Shown here piece by piece: positions 63,003-64,000 of a stretch of DNA of 64,000 nucleotides. The notes beneath the pieces are model-generated. The model saw only the letters and a list, made by a program, of their open reading frames with translations. It searched no databases and had not been told where the DNA came from. Origin of the DNA: Roseateles violae (lineage in GTDB: Bacteria > Pseudomonadota > Gammaproteobacteria > Burkholderiales > Burkholderiaceae_C). Both the position numbers and the translations under genes were made by a program. Each line of letters begins with the position of its first letter. The stretch's first letter is position 1. The DNA lies in assembly GCF_030410485.1 (NCBI RefSeq), contig NZ_JAUHHC010000006.1, forward strand, positions 62,001 through 126,000, written 5' to 3'.

Positions 63003-63077
63003 TTGCTGCACTGCAACATGAAACGAAGTATAGGGCTACGGTACGGCATTGCAAGTGCTTTTTGTGCGGTGCAGCAA
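63003..63077 (-). promoter_or_regulatory. phasin promoter with PhaR-like repeats
   Basis: On the minus strand TTGCAA (63049-63054) and TATACT (63027-63032) are a near-consensus -35/-10 pair 16 nt apart. Just downstream of the -10 is TTGCTGCACTGCAA (63003-63016), an imperfect palindrome; a second similar TGC-rich element lies at 63062-63077. Such TGC/GCA repeats are the kind bound by the PHA-sensing repressor PhaR, so the site is probably its operator. Confidence 0.7.
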
Positions 63078-63186
63078 AAATTAGGGGCATTGGCCAAATG
63101 GCTGTCGCAAGCTGCGCTGCTGCGGGCGCAGGGCGTCCCCGGCTGGACAGCCGCGCCGCCGTGGCTTCGGCTATCGTGAGCGGCGA

Positions 63187-64000
63187 TGCTGGCCTTCCAT
63201 TCCGATGCCCACAGCCTGGCGCTGCCGCCGGGCCACCGCTTCCCGCAGTCCAAGTACCGGCTGCTGCGCGAGCATTTCGAGGCGCGGCCGGGGCTCTTGC
63301 GGATGCAGCCGGCCGAGGCGGCCAGCGAGGGCGAACTGGCGCTGGCGCATACGCCGGACTATGTCGAGGCGGTGCTGCTCGGCCGCCTGAGCGCCGCGCA
63401 GCAGCGCGAGATCGGCTTCCCCTGGTCGCCGCAGATGGCGGCGCGCTCCTGCCATTCGGTCGGCGCCAGCATCGCCGCGGCACGCGCCGCGCTGGCCGAG
63501 GGCGTGGCCGCCAATATGGCCGGCGGCACCCACCATGCCTATGCGGACAAGGGCAGCGGCTTCTGCGTGTTCAACGATGTCGCGGTGGCCGCGCGGCTGA
63601 TGCAGGCCGAGTGGCACCGCCGCCGGCGCCAGCTGCTGCGCGTGCTGGTGATCGATCTGGACGTGCACCAGGGCAATGGCACGGCGGCGATCTTCCGCGA
63701 CGACGCCAGCGTGTTCACCTGCTCGATCCATGCGGCGAAGAACTTTCCCTTCCGCAAGGAGCCCGGCGATCTGGACGTCGAGCTGCCGGACGGCTGCGGC
63801 GATGCCGACTACCTGGCCGCGCTCGATGCGACGCTCGCGCGGCTGTGGGCGCGCGAGGAGCGGCCGGGCCTGGCCTTCTACCTGGCCGGCGCCGATCCGC
63901 ACGAGGGCGACCGCCTGGGCCGGCTGAAGCTGACGACGGCCGGCCTGCTGGAGCGCGATCGCCGCGTGTTGACGGCGCTGCGCGAGCGCGGCATTCCGGT
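63187..64000 (+). CDS. histone deacetylase-like hydrolase, truncated by window end
   Basis: The first 271 codons of an acetoin-utilisation/histone-deacetylase-family zinc amidohydrolase. Metal and catalytic segments are visible: [41 protein letters not shown] (Asp and His zinc ligands) and [12 protein letters not shown] (second Asp). Such proteins deacetylate acetyl-polyamines or proteins. The ATG at 63187 is divergent from the phasin promoter 110 nt away. The C-terminus is outside the window. Confidence 0.9.

Overview
The window is about 70% G+C and packed with short-spaced, often 1-14 nt overlapping genes. It reads as the chromosome of a betaproteobacterium of the order Burkholderiales, probably in the Roseateles/Mitsuaria/Rubrivivax neighbourhood. 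This placement is an inference from a Bug-type solute receptor, a phasin with PHA-type promoter elements, a PEP-CTERM surface protein, a DUF934/CysI sulfite reductase pair and fused XdhA architecture; no rRNA is present to confirm it. I see no IS element, prophage or CRISPR array.

Layout. 1-4312: D-glucarate/galactarate catabolism (end of gudD, a Bug receptor, garL, garR, glycerate 2-kinase), followed by a possible small structured RNA with a strong terminator. 4556-8103: a periplasmic solute-binding protein, a PGRP-type amidase lipoprotein, an orphan cytochrome P450 and a GNAT acetyltransferase. 8084-19014: purine uptake and catabolism (xdhAB divergent from a LysR regulator, guaD and a complete BMP-type nucleoside ABC transporter). 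19168-23446: a tiny membrane protein, a TonB-dependent receptor and an RsgA GTPase with a possible leader peptide. 23446-25440: an MFS exporter divergent from a TetR regulator. 25453-31320: a four-gene translationally coupled operon (MFS, M19 dipeptidase, secreted amidohydrolase, RidA) divergent from its own TetR regulator.

31384-38500: an LRR-protein kinase fusion, a very large PEP-CTERM metalloprotease with about 15 short repeats, an RpiB/LacA-like isomerase, a frameshifted DUF1275 gene and two identical tRNA-Asn genes. 38535-40890: a TonB-dependent receptor preceded by a clear TPP riboswitch, so probably a thiamin-regulated outer membrane transporter. 40943-44046: a secreted subtilase and a small secreted protein divergent from an ECF sigma/anti-sigma pair. 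44098-51727: one long assimilatory sulfate reduction operon (cysI, DUF934, cysH, cysD, cysN, cobA, then ferredoxin and ferredoxin-NADP reductase). 51932-64000: ybiB, a 48-residue basic protein, a membrane HD-GYP protein with an unusual insertion, an ornithine cyclodeaminase/Lrp pair, a cupin, a patatin lipoprotein, a LON-domain protein, a chemoreceptor, a TetR regulator, a phasin and a truncated histone-deacetylase-like gene.

The strongest items for follow-up are the riboswitch-controlled TonB receptor, the MFS/dipeptidase/amidohydrolase/RidA operon, the repeat-bearing PEP-CTERM protease, and the unassigned structured RNA near 4420-4523. All calls come from reading the sequence and translated frames; no database search was run.
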